Assembly: GCA_947631405.1 (NCBI GenBank) | Contig: CANRLC010000006.1 | Location: 1-64,000, forward strand | Direction: 5' to 3' | Length of the DNA: 64,000 nucleotides | From: an uncultured Clostridia bacterium | Lineage (GTDB): Bacteria > Bacillota > Clostridia > Christensenellales > Aristaeellaceae | In this document: in pieces, positions 48,366-57,954 of the stretch | Layout: the number at the start of each line of letters is the position of its first letter | Position numbering within the stretch: position 1 is the stretch's first letter | Made by a program: the position numbers and the translations under genes | Notes under the pieces: generated by a model | Database searches by the model: none | Told to the model about the DNA's origin: nothing | Seen by the model: the letters and a program-made list of their open reading frames with translations, nothing else

Positions 48366-48940
48366 CGGGCGCGCCGCTGCACGCGCACGCCACGCCGCAG
48401 GAGGATAAGCTCGTGCTGCTGGACGCGCTCGCGCGTCTGGGCGGCTGCACGCAGGAACAGCTGCTGCGCTTCGCCGTGGAGACGGGCCTGCAGGAGCCGT
48501 TCCCGTTCCTGCTGGCGCTCTCGGAACTGAAGGAGGCCGCGCAGGTGCGCGAGGTGCGCCGCCCGGAGGGCGCGCTGCTCGTGCTGACGCCGGAGGGGCG
48601 GCAGAGCCTCGACCTCTTCGGCGACCAGATTCGGGCGGCGCAGCGGGAAAAGCTGGCGAAAAACGCGCCCGCGTGGCGCGAGCGCATCCGCGAGGAGCAG
48701 CAGCTTCCCGCGACGTTTGAGGAGACCGAATCGGGCTACACGGTGACGCTGCGCGCGCTGGAGGCGGGCGAGGAGATCGCGTGCCTGACGCTCACCGCCG
48801 CGACACGGGCGCAGGCGCAGCGCTTCTGCGCGCGCTGGCCAAGCCGCGCGCCGGAGATCTACCGCACGATCATGGCGCAGCTCGGCGAGGACGAGCAGGC
48901 CGAGGAACAACCGAATGACGACGGGGCGAAGGCTGAATGA
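48362..48940 (+). CDS. DUF4364-like hypothetical protein
   Basis: GTG start overlapping the previous stop by 4 bp; winged-helix-like N-terminal region. Confidence 0.65.
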   Translation: MTGAPLHAHATPQEDKLVLLDALARLGGCTQEQLLRFAVETGLQEPFPFLLALSELKEAAQVREVRRPEGALLVLTPEGRQSLDLFGDQIRAAQREKLAKNAPAWRERIREEQQLPATFEETESGYTVTLRALEAGEEIACLTLTAATRAQAQRFCARWPSRAPEIYRTIMAQLGEDEQAEEQPNDDGAKAE

Positions 48941-48961
48941 GGGCTTCGCTCCGCTTTATAT

Positions 48962-49093
48962 GACGCGAAGCGAGGGTGGGGTCTGGGGATGATATCCCCA
49001 GCGGGGTCTGGGGCGGCGCCCCAGCGTTCCCCGCGCGAAGCGCCGGCCTCGCCGCCCGGAAGCGGACGCGAAGCGTCTCGCGAAACCGGGCGA
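48962..49093 (+). repeat. Structured GC-rich intergenic repeat, copy G
   Basis: TGGGGATgatATCCCCA, CTGGGGCggcGCCCCAG, GCCCGGaagCGGACGCgaaGCGTCTcgcgaaaCCGGGC. Confidence 0.85.
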
Positions 49094-49180
49094 AGACAGG
49101 CGGCTTATGCTATTCTCAAATCAAAGCATCTATCATTCTGTCATGGGTTGCGCAGGACAAGCAAAAGCGGGAGTACGCTG

Positions 49181-49413
49181 CTTTTCATGAGCAACCCGCC
49201 CGGGATCGCTTCGCTTCCGGGCTACATTTCAATCGCTTCGCGATTGGAGGTACGTTGGGGCTACCGATCCGGGGAACTCACATAGTCGTGAGCTTCGCTC
49301 ACTCCTTGCTCCCGGGAAACGCAATAGTCGCGCAAGCGCTCCTTTGCGTTTCCGACGTTCCGCCTGCCTGCATCCGCCACAGGCGGCGGCAGGCTTCAGC
49401 CCCAGACCCCAAC
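49181..49413 (-). repeat. Structured GC-rich intergenic repeat, copy H (expanded/interrupted)
   Basis: Right end CTTTTCATGAGCAACCCGCCCGGGATCGCTTCGCTTCCGGGC as in copy F; central stem GGGGCTACC...AGCCCCAGACCCC is expanded by extra hairpins. Confidence 0.75.
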
Positions 49414-49457
49414 CCCACAAGCGCACCGAACTTCTTTTCCGCATTTCCCCAAAAACC

Positions 49458-49501
49458 GGAAAAGCGCCGTCCCGCGCGGTTCGCGGCAGCGGCGCTTTTC
49501 C
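49458..49501. terminator. Terminator-like long hairpin
   Basis: GGAAAAGCGCCG...CGGCGCTTTTCC. Confidence 0.65.
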
Positions 49502-49740
49502 ATTGGAAGGGAAAATGAGAAAGGGGAAGAAAAAGGAAGATTTTGTCCCCGCGTCAAGGGGAATGCGCGGGAACCGCAAAGGGGCGCCTGACCCCTTTAC
49601 CGCGAACAGTATACCGCCGGAATGTGACGAAAGTTTGTCATCCGATTGAATCAAATGGAAAATCTCGCCCGCCGCGCGATTGAGCTTTTGGGCGAAATGT
49701 GCTACACTGTGAGGGAAAGCGACGAGAGGAGGAAGCTGGC

Positions 49741-51321
49741 GTGCGAAAAGGCGCGACCGCCGCGCGAAAGGCTGCGGCGCTGACGCTCGGCGCGGCGATG
49801 TTTTCCCTCCTCTTTGGATTCGGCCGCGAGGCCGAGCGCCTGATGGAGGGCGACCCGCTCGCCTCCAGCGACCCCGCGCGCGCGCTGCGCTGCGCCCTGC
49901 TCGCGCTGCCCGCGCTGCTCGCGCTGCTCTTCGTGCTGCTTGAGGGCGGCGAGCGCCTGACCGCGCGCCGCCATGCGAAGCCCTGCCGCCCCTTTTCGGC
50001 CCGGCGCGCCTTCGGCTTTTTGCTGCTGTGCTATCTGCCCATGTTCGCGATCGCCTTCCCCGGCGTGTTCGCCTACGACGCGCCGTTCCAGCTGCGGCAG
50101 GCGTTTACCGGCGCGTATTCCACCCATCACCCGCTGGTACACACCCTGCTGCTGGGCGGCTGCGTGGCGCTGGGGCGCCTGCTGGGCAGCGCGCAGGCGG
50201 GCGCGGCGCTGTATACCGCCGCGCAGACGCTGCTGCTCGCCGCGCTCTTCGCGCTCACCTGCGCGTCCATCGCCCGCCAGTCGGGCGCGCGCGCGGCGAG
50301 GCGCTCGGCGGTCTTCTTCGGCCTCTATCCCATGCACATGCTCCTCGCCGTCAACGCGACAAAGGACGCGCTCTTCGGCGGCTTGTTCGCGCTGACGCTG
50401 GCCCTGCTGCGCGAGGCGTCCCGAAAGCCCCGCCTTTCCCAGCGCGAGGCCGCGCGGCTGATCGCCTGCGCCTGCCTGATGGCGATGATGCGCAACAACG
50501 CGGTCTACGCGCTTGCCGCGTGGGCGCTGCTCGCCGCCGTCCCCGCCGCAAGACGCCGTCGCGGCGCATGCGTCGCGGCGGCGGCGCTGGCCGTCGCGCT
50601 CTCGCTTTGCGCAAACGGCCTGCTCGCGCGCGTCACAGACGCCGCGCCGGGCGATCTGTCCGAGACGCTCTCGTGGCCCCTCCAGCAGCTCGCGCGCGCG
50701 CGGCTGACGCAGGGCGAGCGCCTCACCGACGCGGAGAAGGAGACGATCGACCGCCTGATGCCCGGCGAGGCGTGGCGGCTCTACGACCCGACGATCTCCG
50801 ACCCCGTCAAGTTCGAGTTTGACACCGCCGCGCTGCTGGACGACCCGCGGAGCGCCGCGCGCGTCTACCTGAGCGTGGGGCAAAAGTGCCCGCACGCCTA
50901 CGCCGACGCGCTGCTGCTGCACACCTATTCCTTCCTCTATCCCTATCGGGAATACCGCGTCTCCGGGCCGTATTTGCAGCTGACGATGGGCGAGGATTAC
51001 TACGACGACTGGTGCGACTTTGAGCGCATGCACAGCGCCTTTCCGGGGTTGCTCTCCGCGCTGGCGTGGCGCGTGGGCGCGCGCGGCGCGGCGCAGTTCC
51101 CGGCGGTCGGCTGGCTGTTTAACATGGGGCTGATCGTCTGGGCCATGCTGTTTCTGCTGCTGCGCGACGCCTACGCGGGCCGCTGGCGGCGGCTGGGCGT
51201 CGGCGGCCTCGCGCCGCTGCTGCTGGGCACTTATCTGCTCGGCCCCGTGATGGCGGGGCGGTATATCTATCCGTTTGTTTGTGCGCTGCCGGCGCTGGCC
51301 AGCCGGGACAGGGAGGAATGA
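49741..51321 (+). CDS. Polytopic membrane protein (DUF6020-like)
   Basis: GTG start after GAGGAGG; FPGVFAYDAPFQLRQAFTGAYSTHHPLVHTLLLGG; multiple TM. Confidence 0.75.
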   Translation: MRKGATAARKAAALTLGAAMFSLLFGFGREAERLMEGDPLASSDPARALRCALLALPALLALLFVLLEGGERLTARRHAKPCRPFSARRAFGFLLLCYLPMFAIAFPGVFAYDAPFQLRQAFTGAYSTHHPLVHTLLLGGCVALGRLLGSAQAGAALYTAAQTLLLAALFALTCASIARQSGARAARRSAVFFGLYPMHMLLAVNATKDALFGGLFALTLALLREASRKPRLSQREAARLIACACLMAMMRNNAVYALAAWALLAAVPAARRRRGACVAAAALAVALSLCANGLLARVTDAAPGDLSETLSWPLQQLARARLTQGERLTDAEKETIDRLMPGEAWRLYDPTISDPVKFEFDTAALLDDPRSAARVYLSVGQKCPHAYADALLLHTYSFLYPYREYRVSGPYLQLTMGEDYYDDWCDFERMHSAFPGLLSALAWRVGARGAAQFPAVGWLFNMGLIVWAMLFLLLRDAYAGRWRRLGVGGLAPLLLGTYLLGPVMAGRYIYPFVCALPALASRDREE

Positions 51322-52073
51322 AAATGGCGCTGTGGAGACCGTGGCACGGCTGCCGCAAATGCAGCCCGGGCTGCCAGAATTGCTATGTCTACCGGGGCGA
51401 CGAGCGCTACGGGCGCGACGCCTCGCAGGTGCGCACCACGCGCGAGTTCGACCTGCCCGCGCGCGGGCGGCGCGACGGGGAACCCGCGCTGCGCCCGGGT
51501 GAGTGCGTGTTCACCTGCCTGACGAGCGACTTCTTCATCGAGGAGGCGGACGCGTGGCGCGCGCGGGCATGGCGGCTGATGCGCGCGCGGCCCGACCTCA
51601 TGTTCTACATCATCACCAAGCGCATCGACCGCTTTGCCGTCGCCCTGCCGGAGGACTGGGGCGAGGGCTACGGCAACGTGACCGTCGCCGTGACCTGCGA
51701 AAACCAGCAGAAGGCCGCCGAGCGCATCCCCTTGCTGCTGGACGCGCCCATCCGGCACCGGGAGCTGATCTGCGAACCGCTGCTCGAGGAGATCGACCTG
51801 ACGGCGTGGCTGCCCGGCATCGAGGGCGTGACCGCCGGCGGGGAGAGCGGCCTGAGGGCGCGGCTGTGCCGCTACGAATGGGTGCTCGCGCTGCGCGACC
51901 AGTGCGCGGCGGCGGGCGTGCCCTTCACCTTCAAGCAGACGGGCGCGCTCTTTGAAAAGGACGGGCGCGAGTACCGCATCCCGCGCCGGGAGCAGCTCGC
52001 GCAGGCGCGCCGGGCGGGACTGGACACGCGCGCGCCGCTCGAGGGCGAGGAGCCGCTGCTCTGGGAGGAATAA
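51318..52073 (+). CDS. DUF5131 / phage Gp37-Gp68-like family protein
   Basis: WRPWHGCRKCSPGCQNCYVYRGDERYG; GGESG; overlaps the upstream stop by 4 bp. Confidence 0.85.
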   Translation: MKMALWRPWHGCRKCSPGCQNCYVYRGDERYGRDASQVRTTREFDLPARGRRDGEPALRPGECVFTCLTSDFFIEEADAWRARAWRLMRARPDLMFYIITKRIDRFAVALPEDWGEGYGNVTVAVTCENQQKAAERIPLLLDAPIRHRELICEPLLEEIDLTAWLPGIEGVTAGGESGLRARLCRYEWVLALRDQCAAAGVPFTFKQTGALFEKDGREYRIPRREQLAQARRAGLDTRAPLEGEEPLLWEE

Positions 52074-52088
52074 AGGAGGTAACGCCCC

Positions 52089-52346
52089 ATGAGGCTGGAT
52101 AAGTACCTGAAGGTATCGCGCATCATCAAGCGCCGCACGCTCGCCAAGGAGGCGTCCGAGGGCGGGCGCGTGAGCGTGAACGGCAAAGCGGCCAAGCCCG
52201 CCACCGACGTGAAGGCCGGGGACGTGCTGGAGATCCGCTTTGGAGAGAAGCTCGCGCGCTATCGCGTGCTCTCCGTCGCCGAGACCGTGCGCAAGGAGAA
52301 CGCCGCGGCGATGTACGAGCTGATCGGCGGGGAGGAAATCGAATGA
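52089..52346 (+). CDS. rqcP: S4-domain RNA-binding protein (RqcP/YabO-like)
   Basis: [49 protein letters not shown]. Confidence 0.9.
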   Translation: MRLDKYLKVSRIIKRRTLAKEASEGGRVSVNGKAAKPATDVKAGDVLEIRFGEKLARYRVLSVAETVRKENAAAMYELIGGEEIE

Positions 52347-53503
52347 ACGCGGCGATCGTCGTCGCGGCGGGGCGCGGCGAGCGCATGGGGCTGGGGCGCA
52401 ACAAGCTCTTCGCCCCGCTGCTGGGCGAGCCGGTCATCGTGCATACGGTGCGCGCGCTCCGGCAGACGGGCCTCTTTGGCGCGATCGTCGTCGTCACGGG
52501 CGAGGCGGATATGGAGCCGATGCGCGCGCTGCTCGAAGGCGAGGGTGCGATCCTCGTGCCGGGCGGCGCGGATCGGCAGGAGAGCGTCTACCGCGGGCTG
52601 GCCGCCTGCCCCAAGGAGGCGGAGATCATCGCCATCCACGACGGCGCGCGCCCGCTGGCGACGCCGCAGGTGATCGCGCGCACGGTCGAGAGCGCCATGC
52701 GCTGCGGCAGCGGCGTCGCGTCCGTGCCGCTCAAGGACACGGTCAAGCGCGTGGACGCCGAGGGCCGCGCCGTGGAGACGCCGCCGCGCGAGGCGCTGCG
52801 CGCCGTGCAGACGCCGCAGACCTTCCGCGCAGAACTCATCCGCCGCGCGCACGAGGAGGGGCTGCGCGGCCCGCGCGCGACCGACGACGCCGCGCTGGTG
52901 GAGCGGCTGGGCGAACGCGTGGCGCTCACGCAGGGCGACGAGGAGAACATCAAGCTGACCACGCCGGAGGACATGCTGCTCGCCGAGCGGCTGCTGCTGC
53001 GGCGGCGGGGACAGGAGGAGGGAGCGACGATGCGCGTCGGCCACGGGTACGACGTTCACCGCCTCGTCGAGGGGCGCAGGCTCGTGCTCTGCGGGGTGGA
53101 GGTACCCTATGAGCGCGGGCTGCTCGGCCACAGCGACGCCGACGTCGCGCTGCACGCGCTGATGGACGCGCTGCTCGGCGCGGCGGCGCTGGGCGACATC
53201 GGGCGGCATTTTCCGGACAGCGACCCCGCCTACGCGGGCGCGGACTCGACCGTGCTGCTCGGCCGCGTCGTCGAGCTGCTCGCACAAAACGGCTACCGCG
53301 TGGGCAACGCGGACGTGACGATCGTCGCGCAGCGCCCGAAGCTTTCGCCCTACATCGAGCAAATGCGCGCGCGCGTGGCGGAGTGCCTGCGCGTCCCCGT
53401 CTCGTGCGTGAACGTCAAGGCGACGACCACCGAAGGGCTGGGCTTTGAGGGCGAGGGGCTGGGCATCTCCAGCCACGCCGTGGCGTGCGTCGTGCGCGCG
53501 TAA
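52343..53503 (+). CDS. ispDF: Bifunctional IspD/IspF
   Basis: Isp[27 protein letters not shown]; Isp[45 protein letters not shown]. Confidence 0.96.
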   Translation: MNAAIVVAAGRGERMGLGRNKLFAPLLGEPVIVHTVRALRQTGLFGAIVVVTGEADMEPMRALLEGEGAILVPGGADRQESVYRGLAACPKEAEIIAIHDGARPLATPQVIARTVESAMRCGSGVASVPLKDTVKRVDAEGRAVETPPREALRAVQTPQTFRAELIRRAHEEGLRGPRATDDAALVERLGERVALTQGDEENIKLTTPEDMLLAERLLLRRRGQEEGATMRVGHGYDVHRLVEGRRLVLCGVEVPYERGLLGHSDADVALHALMDALLGAAALGDIGRHFPDSDPAYAGADSTVLLGRVVELLAQNGYRVGNADVTIVAQRPKLSPYIEQMRARVAECLRVPVSCVNVKATTTEGLGFEGEGLGISSHAVACVVRA

Positions 53504-53507
53504 AGCG

Positions 53508-54137
53508 ATGGCGGGGCGAAAAAGAAAGCGGCGCGGCGCGTTGGCCGCGCTGATGGACGGCCTGCTCACGCTGGTGGACAGGCTGTGCGAGGGCGTGGGC
53601 GCGCTGGCCGCCGCGCTGGGTCGGGCGTTGCTCGCCTTGCTGCGGCTGATTGCGCGCGGGCTGCTCGCGCTCGTGCGGCTGCTGGCGCGCATCGCGGCGC
53701 TGCCGTTTCGCGCGATTGCGCGCGCGGCGGGCAGGCGGGCGGGTGCCGCGCGCCAGTGCGACCGGCTGACGGGCGAGGAGTTTGAGCGCTATGTGGCGCT
53801 CGTGCTGCGGGACAACGGCTTTCGGGACGTGGAATTGACGCGCGCCAGCGGCGATCAAGGCGTGGATATCCTCGCCGATCGCGAGGGGAAGCGCTACGCC
53901 ATCCAGTGCAAAAACTACGCGGGCGCGGTCGGCAACGCCGCCGTGCAGGAGGCCTACGCGGGCGCGCAGTTCTATGGCTGCGACGTCGCGGCGGTGATCT
54001 GCCCCGGCGATTTCACCCCGGCCGCGCGCGAGCTGGCGCGCGCCACGGGCGTGCGGCTGTGGGACGGGCGGCGGCTGACGCACATGATGCGCGTGAGCGG
54101 GCGCAGGCCCCGAGAAGGGAAACTGAAAAAAGAGTAG
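53508..54137 (+). CDS. Membrane-anchored restriction endonuclease-like (Mrr_cat) protein
   Basis: Hydrophobic N-terminus; LTGEEFERYVALVLRDNGF..GDQGVDILADREGKRYAIQCKNY. Confidence 0.85.
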   Translation: MAGRKRKRRGALAALMDGLLTLVDRLCEGVGALAAALGRALLALLRLIARGLLALVRLLARIAALPFRAIARAAGRRAGAARQCDRLTGEEFERYVALVLRDNGFRDVELTRASGDQGVDILADREGKRYAIQCKNYAGAVGNAAVQEAYAGAQFYGCDVAAVICPGDFTPAARELARATGVRLWDGRRLTHMMRVSGRRPREGKLKKE

Positions 54138-54307
54138 AAGGGAAGACAAAGACGATCTAAAAACCGGCATACGCGCGCCGCGCCCTCTTTTCGGCAGAGA
54201 AGAGGGCGTTTTTGCGTCCTTTCCGCGCGGATAAACGCTCAAGCGCGCGCATAACGCGCGTCCCCGGCGTATATATATGGAGCATGAGGACAAGGAGGGA
54301 ACGCACG

Positions 54308-55447
54308 GTGAAACGCTCGATCTTTACGCTGCTGTTGGCGCTGCTGCTGGCGCTGCCGCTCGCCGCCCCGGCGCAGGAGACGCCGCGCATTTGCGTCTAC
54401 GTCGCGCGGGACGCGATGCCGCGCGAAACGGCGCTGCGGCTGATCGCGCTGGCGCGGCAGACGTATCCGCAGGCGGAGTGGGACGCGCTCTTTGAGGAGG
54501 ACGAGGGGCGAACGCTGCGCGAGATGGTGCTCGCGGACGAAGCGCCGCAGATCGCCCTGTGTGCGCCGGGGGAGGCGCTGCCGTGGGCGGAGGAAGGGCT
54601 GCTCGTGCCGCTGGAGGGCCGCGTGACCGGGCTTTCTCGCATGCAGCCGGAGGTGGTGGACGCCTGCGTCGCGGACGAGACGCTCTACGTCGCGCCGCTG
54701 CTGGCGCGCCACCGGCGCGTGGCGGTCAACGCGGGGATGCTGCGCGCGCTGGGGCTGGAGCACCTGCTCGACGGGCGGACGCACGGCGTGTGGCTGCCCT
54801 CCGAGGCGCTGCAGGCGGCGGAGGAGGCGTCGCTTGCGGGCGGCGCGGCGATGGACGTGTGGCTGTCCGACGGGGAGGACGCCGCCGCGCTCGAGGCGCT
54901 CTTGCAGGCGCTCTACGGCGGCGCGCTGCAGGAGGCGGACGGCGAGGCGATGGCCGACGCGCTCGGCTGGCTGCAAGACCTTGTTCAGGCCGGGATGGCC
55001 GGCGTGGCCGAAGACCGGCAGGCGGCGCTCGAGCGCTTTCTCTCGGGCGAAACGCTGCTCTTCATCGACTGGACGGACGCGGACGCCGAGGCTTGCCGCG
55101 AGGCGCTCTCCGGGATGGAGTGGACGGCGATGCCCTATCCCAGCGCGCAGGGCGTCACAGTGCGCTCCTTTGAGACGACGGGCGCGGCGGTCTTCGCCGG
55201 GCGGGACGCGCAGGCCTCGGCGCTGGCGCTGCAGGCGGTGGCGCTCTGGTCGCAGGACGAGCGATCCGGCGGCGCGCTGGGCGCGCGCGGGCTGTGGAAG
55301 GACGGCGCGGTGTGGCTGCGCGCGCCGGGCGGCACGCTGCGCAGCCTCTTCGCCGGGGCGGCGCGCGCGGCGCTCTTGGAGGGCGAGGATGCGGGTAGCG
55401 CGCTGCGCCGCGTGCGCGAGGTGATGCGGGCGGTCGAGGGAGGCTAA
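54308..55447 (+). CDS. Putative extracellular solute-binding-like protein
   Basis: Signal peptide KRSIFTLLLALLLALPLAAPAQ; SBP-like composition; GTG start after AAGGAGGG. Confidence 0.6.
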   Translation: MKRSIFTLLLALLLALPLAAPAQETPRICVYVARDAMPRETALRLIALARQTYPQAEWDALFEEDEGRTLREMVLADEAPQIALCAPGEALPWAEEGLLVPLEGRVTGLSRMQPEVVDACVADETLYVAPLLARHRRVAVNAGMLRALGLEHLLDGRTHGVWLPSEALQAAEEASLAGGAAMDVWLSDGEDAAALEALLQALYGGALQEADGEAMADALGWLQDLVQAGMAGVAEDRQAALERFLSGETLLFIDWTDADAEACREALSGMEWTAMPYPSAQGVTVRSFETTGAAVFAGRDAQASALALQAVALWSQDERSGGALGARGLWKDGAVWLRAPGGTLRSLFAGAARAALLEGEDAGSALRRVREVMRAVEGG

Positions 55448-55476
55448 AAAAGGCGGGAAAGGCGCGCAAGTTTTTC

Positions 55477-55505
55477 TTGCCAAATGCGCTTTGGGATGGT
55501 ATAAT
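55477..55505 (+). promoter_or_regulatory. Putative rplS promoter
   Basis: TTGCCA, 17-nt spacer, TATAAT; ~80-nt leader before rplS. Confidence 0.8.
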
Positions 55506-55587
55506 GTTCTCCGTGTGAAAACGGGCGGTCCGCTGACGGCGAAGTCCTGCCGGTCATGAACGCCTATGAGGAAAGGAGAAATCGACC

Positions 55588-55929
55588 ATGAGCGAGATCA
55601 TCCGTGCGATCGAGAGCGAACAGCTCAAGAAGGATCTTCCCAAGTTCAGCGTGGGCGACACCCTGCGCGTGATGGTGAAGGTCGTCGAAGGCGAGCGCGA
55701 GCGTCTGCAGGCCTTTGAGGGCATCTGCATCGCGAAGCGCAACGGCAGCGTGCGCGAGACCTTCACGCTTCGCCGCGTTTCCTACGGCATCGGCGTGGAG
55801 CGCACCTTCCCGCTTCATTCCCCGCGTCTGGACAAGATCACCGTCCTGCGCCGCGGCAAGGTTCGCCGCGCGAAGCTGTACTATCTGCGCAATCTGTCCG
55901 GCAAGGCCGCCAAGATCAAGGAGAAGTAA
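55588..55929 (+). CDS. rplS: 50S ribosomal protein L19
   Basis: [60 protein letters not shown]. Confidence 0.98.
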   Translation: MSEIIRAIESEQLKKDLPKFSVGDTLRVMVKVVEGERERLQAFEGICIAKRNGSVRETFTLRRVSYGIGVERTFPLHSPRLDKITVLRRGKVRRAKLYYLRNLSGKAAKIKEK

Positions 55930-55997
55930 GCTGCTTTCACAGGGAGGCCTGCGGCATGTCCGCGGCCTCCCATTCTTTATATCGGTGAGAAAGGCGG

Positions 55998-56921
55998 GTG
56001 AGCGCGATGGATGAGAGCGTCCTCCTGCGCGCGCAGGATCAGAAGATCAACTGGTACCCCGGGCACATGGCGCGCGCGCGGCGCCTGCTCGCCGAGCAGC
56101 TCTCGCGCGTGGACGCCGTGGTCGAGCTGTGCGACGCGCGCATCCCGCGCGCCAGCCGCAACCCCGATCTGGACGCGCTGCTTTCGGGCAAGCCGCGCCT
56201 GCTCGTGCTGTGCAAGGCCGACCTCGCCGAGGAGGGCGTCACCCGCGCGTGGCTGCGCCATTTCAAAGCGCAGGGCGTGCCGTGCATGAGCTTTGACGCC
56301 GCGCGCGGCCGGGCCAAGGACGTGCTGCCGCGCATCGAGGCGCTCGCCGCGGAGGCGGTCGCGCGCATGGCGCAGCGCGGCGCGCGCAAGACCGTGCGCG
56401 CGATGGTCGTGGGCGTGCCGAACGTGGGCAAATCGACGTTCGTCAACCGCTTGTGCGGCGCGACGGTTGCGCGCACCGGGGATAAGCCCGGCGTGACCCG
56501 CGCCAACCAGTGGGCGCGCGTGACGCCGTATCTGGAGCTGCTTGACACCCCCGGGCTGCTCTGGCCCAAGCTGGACGACCAGCGGGACGCCCGCGCGCTC
56601 GCGTTCGTGGGCACGATCAACGACCGGATCGTCGATACGCAGATGCTCGCCATCGAGCTGCTGGAAACGCTGCTTGAGATCAAGCCGCAGGCGGCGCGCG
56701 ATCGCTTCCATCTAAAGGAGGCCGATGCGCGCGGCGCGGCTCTGCTGGAGGACGCCTGCCGCGGGCGCGGCTGGCTGCTGCCCGGCGGCGTCGCCGACAC
56801 CGACCGGGGCGCGGCGGTCATCCTCGACGAGTTCCGCGCGGGCAAGCTGGGCCGCGTGAGCCTGCAAAGGCCGCCGCAGCCGCAAGCGACGCAGGGCGAA
56901 AGCGAGGGCGGCAAGCTGTGA
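55998..56921 (+). CDS. ylqF: Ribosome biogenesis GTPase YlqF/RbgA
   Basis: INWYPGHMARARRLL, circularly permuted G motifs, VGVPNVGKSTFVNRL; GTG 55998 or ATG 56007 start. Confidence 0.95.
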   Translation: MSAMDESVLLRAQDQKINWYPGHMARARRLLAEQLSRVDAVVELCDARIPRASRNPDLDALLSGKPRLLVLCKADLAEEGVTRAWLRHFKAQGVPCMSFDAARGRAKDVLPRIEALAAEAVARMAQRGARKTVRAMVVGVPNVGKSTFVNRLCGATVARTGDKPGVTRANQWARVTPYLELLDTPGLLWPKLDDQRDARALAFVGTINDRIVDTQMLAIELLETLLEIKPQAARDRFHLKEADARGAALLEDACRGRGWLLPGGVADTDRGAAVILDEFRAGKLGRVSLQRPPQPQATQGESEGGKL

Positions 56922-57550
56922 AAAGGGATCACGAGGCGCGCCTTCGGGAGATCACGCGGACGGACAGCGCGCTGTGGGCTACGGGCACGGCGTTTGCGGG
57001 CATCGACGAGGCCGGGCGCGGGCCGCTGTGCGGCCCGGTGGCGGCGGCGTGCGTGGTGATGCCGCCCGAGCCGCTGCTGCTCTATGTGGACGACAGCAAG
57101 CGCGTGAGCGAAAAGCGGCGCGAGCAGCTCTACGAGCAGATCATGCAGACGGCGCTCTACGCGCGAGTGGAGCTGGCCTCCCCCGAGGAGATCGACCGGG
57201 TGAACATCCTAAACGCCACGAAGCGCGCGATGGCCGACGCCGCGCGCGGCGCGCCCTGCTCCCTCTATCTGGTGGACGCCATCGACCGCCTCGACGTGCC
57301 GGGCGAGGTGCGCGGCATCGTCCACGGGGACGCGCTGTGCTACTCGATCGCGGCGGCGTCCATTCTGGCGAAGGTGACGCGCGACCGGCTGATGCGCGAG
57401 GCCGACGCGCTCTACCCGCAATACGGCTTCGCGCGCAACAAGGGCTACGGCACGGCGGAGCACATCGCCGCGCTGCGCGCCTACGGGCCGTGCCCCATCC
57501 ACCGCAGGACGTTCATCGGCCACTTTGTGGACGCGGACGGGGCCAGATGA
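56918..57550 (+). CDS. rnhB: Ribonuclease HII
   Basis: FAGIDEAGRGPLCGPVAAACVV, YSIAAASILAKVTRDR. Confidence 0.96.
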   Translation: MKRDHEARLREITRTDSALWATGTAFAGIDEAGRGPLCGPVAAACVVMPPEPLLLYVDDSKRVSEKRREQLYEQIMQTALYARVELASPEEIDRVNILNATKRAMADAARGAPCSLYLVDAIDRLDVPGEVRGIVHGDALCYSIAAASILAKVTRDRLMREADALYPQYGFARNKGYGTAEHIAALRAYGPCPIHRRTFIGHFVDADGAR

Positions 57551-57915
57551 TGGACGGGCGACGGCAGGCCCGCGCGCTGGGCGCGCTGGGCGAGGTGCGC
57601 GCCGAGCAGCTCTTGCTGGAGCGCGGCATGGAGATCCTGGCGCGCAACGCGCGCGTGGGCGGCGCGGAGATCGACCTGATCGCCCGGGACGGCCAGACCG
57701 TCGTGTTCGTGGAGGTCAAGACGCGCAGCCGCGGCGCGCCGGGGCGCGAGGCCGTCACCGCCGCCAAGCGGCGGCGCATCAGCCGCGGGGCGCTCGCCTA
57801 TCTGGCCGAAAACGGCCTGCTGGGCGCGCCCGCCCGATTCGACGTGATCGAGGTGCAGGGCGCGCGGGCGACGCACCTCATCGACGCCTTCCCCTACGAG
57901 GGGCCGGCGTATTGA
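57547..57915 (+). CDS. YraN family protein (UPF0102)
   Basis: ALGALGEVRAEQLLLERGMEILARNARVGGAEIDLIARDGQTVVFVEVKTRS. Confidence 0.93.
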   Translation: MMDGRRQARALGALGEVRAEQLLLERGMEILARNARVGGAEIDLIARDGQTVVFVEVKTRSRGAPGREAVTAAKRRRISRGALAYLAENGLLGAPARFDVIEVQGARATHLIDAFPYEGPAY

Positions 57916-57954
57916 CCGGACGCCGCGCGCAAAACGGGGCAACGGAGGCAATTC

